The notes beneath the pieces are model-generated. The model saw only the letters and a program-made list of their open reading frames with translations. It was not told the origin of the DNA and searched no databases. A stretch of 12,750 nucleotides of DNA, from NCBI GenBank assembly GCA_964421575.1, contig CAYQXI010000124.1:1-12750 (forward strand), in the 5' to 3' direction. Positions 12,587 to 12,750 of this stretch are shown here, one piece after another (positions within the stretch are counted from its first letter, which is position 1; each line of letters begins with the position of its first letter). The DNA comes from JAAOZN01 sp964421575 (GTDB taxonomy: Archaea > Thermoproteota > Nitrososphaeria > Nitrososphaerales > JAAOZN01). Made by a program: the position numbers and the translations under genes.

Positions 12587-12750
12587 ATGGCTGCAGAAAA
12601 GCTGTTTAGGAGGGGTCAGTTGGGCGAAACCCCTCAAGGTGAAAAACTACTCGTCAACGATAAAGGCATGGCTTACCTTGTCAGCGACCCTGTAATCGCG
12701 ATCTGGAGCTCCTTTGAAGGTAACACACCAGAGGAAGTTGTGCAAGAGGT
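12587..12750 (+). CDS. N-terminus of a small protein resembling PqqD-like domains, 3' partial
   Basis: Only 54 codons are visible before the window ends. The reading starts MAAEKLFRRGQLGETPQGEK and continues with LLVNDKGMAYLVSDPVIAIW and SSFEGNTPEEVVQEV. The pattern of a strand, a small turn, then helix xxIWxxFxGxxTxEEVVxxV is that of PqqD-like domains, which in RiPP pathways recognise leader peptides but also occur in unrelated archaeal proteins. The ATG follows a TATA box by about 26 nt with no ribosome binding site, fitting a leaderless message. It is divergent from the sulfur operon, whose inverted repeat lies about 85 bp upstream of this start, so co-regulation is possible. The assignment is tentative because the C-terminal part is missing. 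Confidence 0.5.
   Translation, partial: MAAEKLFRRGQLGETPQGEKLLVNDKGMAYLVSDPVIAIWSSFEGNTPEEVVQE

Noticed and set aside
1..12750. CRISPR arrays, insertion sequences, prophage or toxin-antitoxin systems.
   Set aside because: No regularly spaced repeats, transposase-like frames, terminal inverted repeats or toxin-antitoxin gene pairs were seen in any frame.

Overview
The window comes from an archaeon, most likely of the TACK group (Thermoproteota in the broad sense; Caldarchaeales/Aigarchaeota or Bathyarchaeia-like lineages would fit, but I cannot settle which). The evidence is an rps25e gene (found in eukaryotes and TACK-type archaea, not in bacteria), a tRNA-Phe with no encoded CCA and an apparent non-canonical intron in its D-arm, and a degenerate RecA/RadB-type protein. 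Promoters also look archaeal: TATA-like boxes lie about 25 nt upstream of GTG/ATG starts, as expected for leaderless mRNAs. GTG and TTG starts are common.

Layout. (1) 3-2460, plus strand: the 3' part of a B3/4-domain gene, the ECF transporter S component thiW, an overlapping P-loop NTPase of unknown role, then a separate winged-helix-like gene. (2) 2508-6031, minus strand: a complete grpE-dnaK-dnaJ chaperone operon with its own TATA promoter. (3) 6192-7909: a RecA-fold paralogue without a Walker A motif (minus), a PadR-type regulator (plus), and ribosomal protein S25e (minus), the last two meeting tail to tail on a shared CTAG; then tRNA-Phe(GAA). (4) 7910-10109: an apparently non-coding stretch, an MFS transporter (minus) and a Rid-family protein (plus), both with near-leaderless promoters. 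(5) 10307-12465, minus strand: a compact sulfur operon, dsrE2-like, tusA, SQR-like flavoprotein, arsR, ending at a hairpin plus T-run. A perfect 9-12-9 inverted repeat lies at its promoter. (6) 12587 to the right edge, plus strand: the start of a divergently transcribed gene resembling PqqD-like domains.

How the genes work together. GrpE, DnaK and DnaJ form one Hsp70 machine. The DsrE2-like and TusA proteins are sulfane-sulfur carriers, and the flavoprotein is of the sulfide:quinone oxidoreductase type. The ArsR-type protein is the obvious candidate to repress this operon, and possibly the divergent gene, through the inverted repeat. This would make a self-contained sulfide/persulfide-responsive unit. 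That unit, the tRNA-Phe D-arm insertion and the Walker-A-less RecA paralogue are the points most worth following up. All family calls are from reading the translations; no database search was possible.
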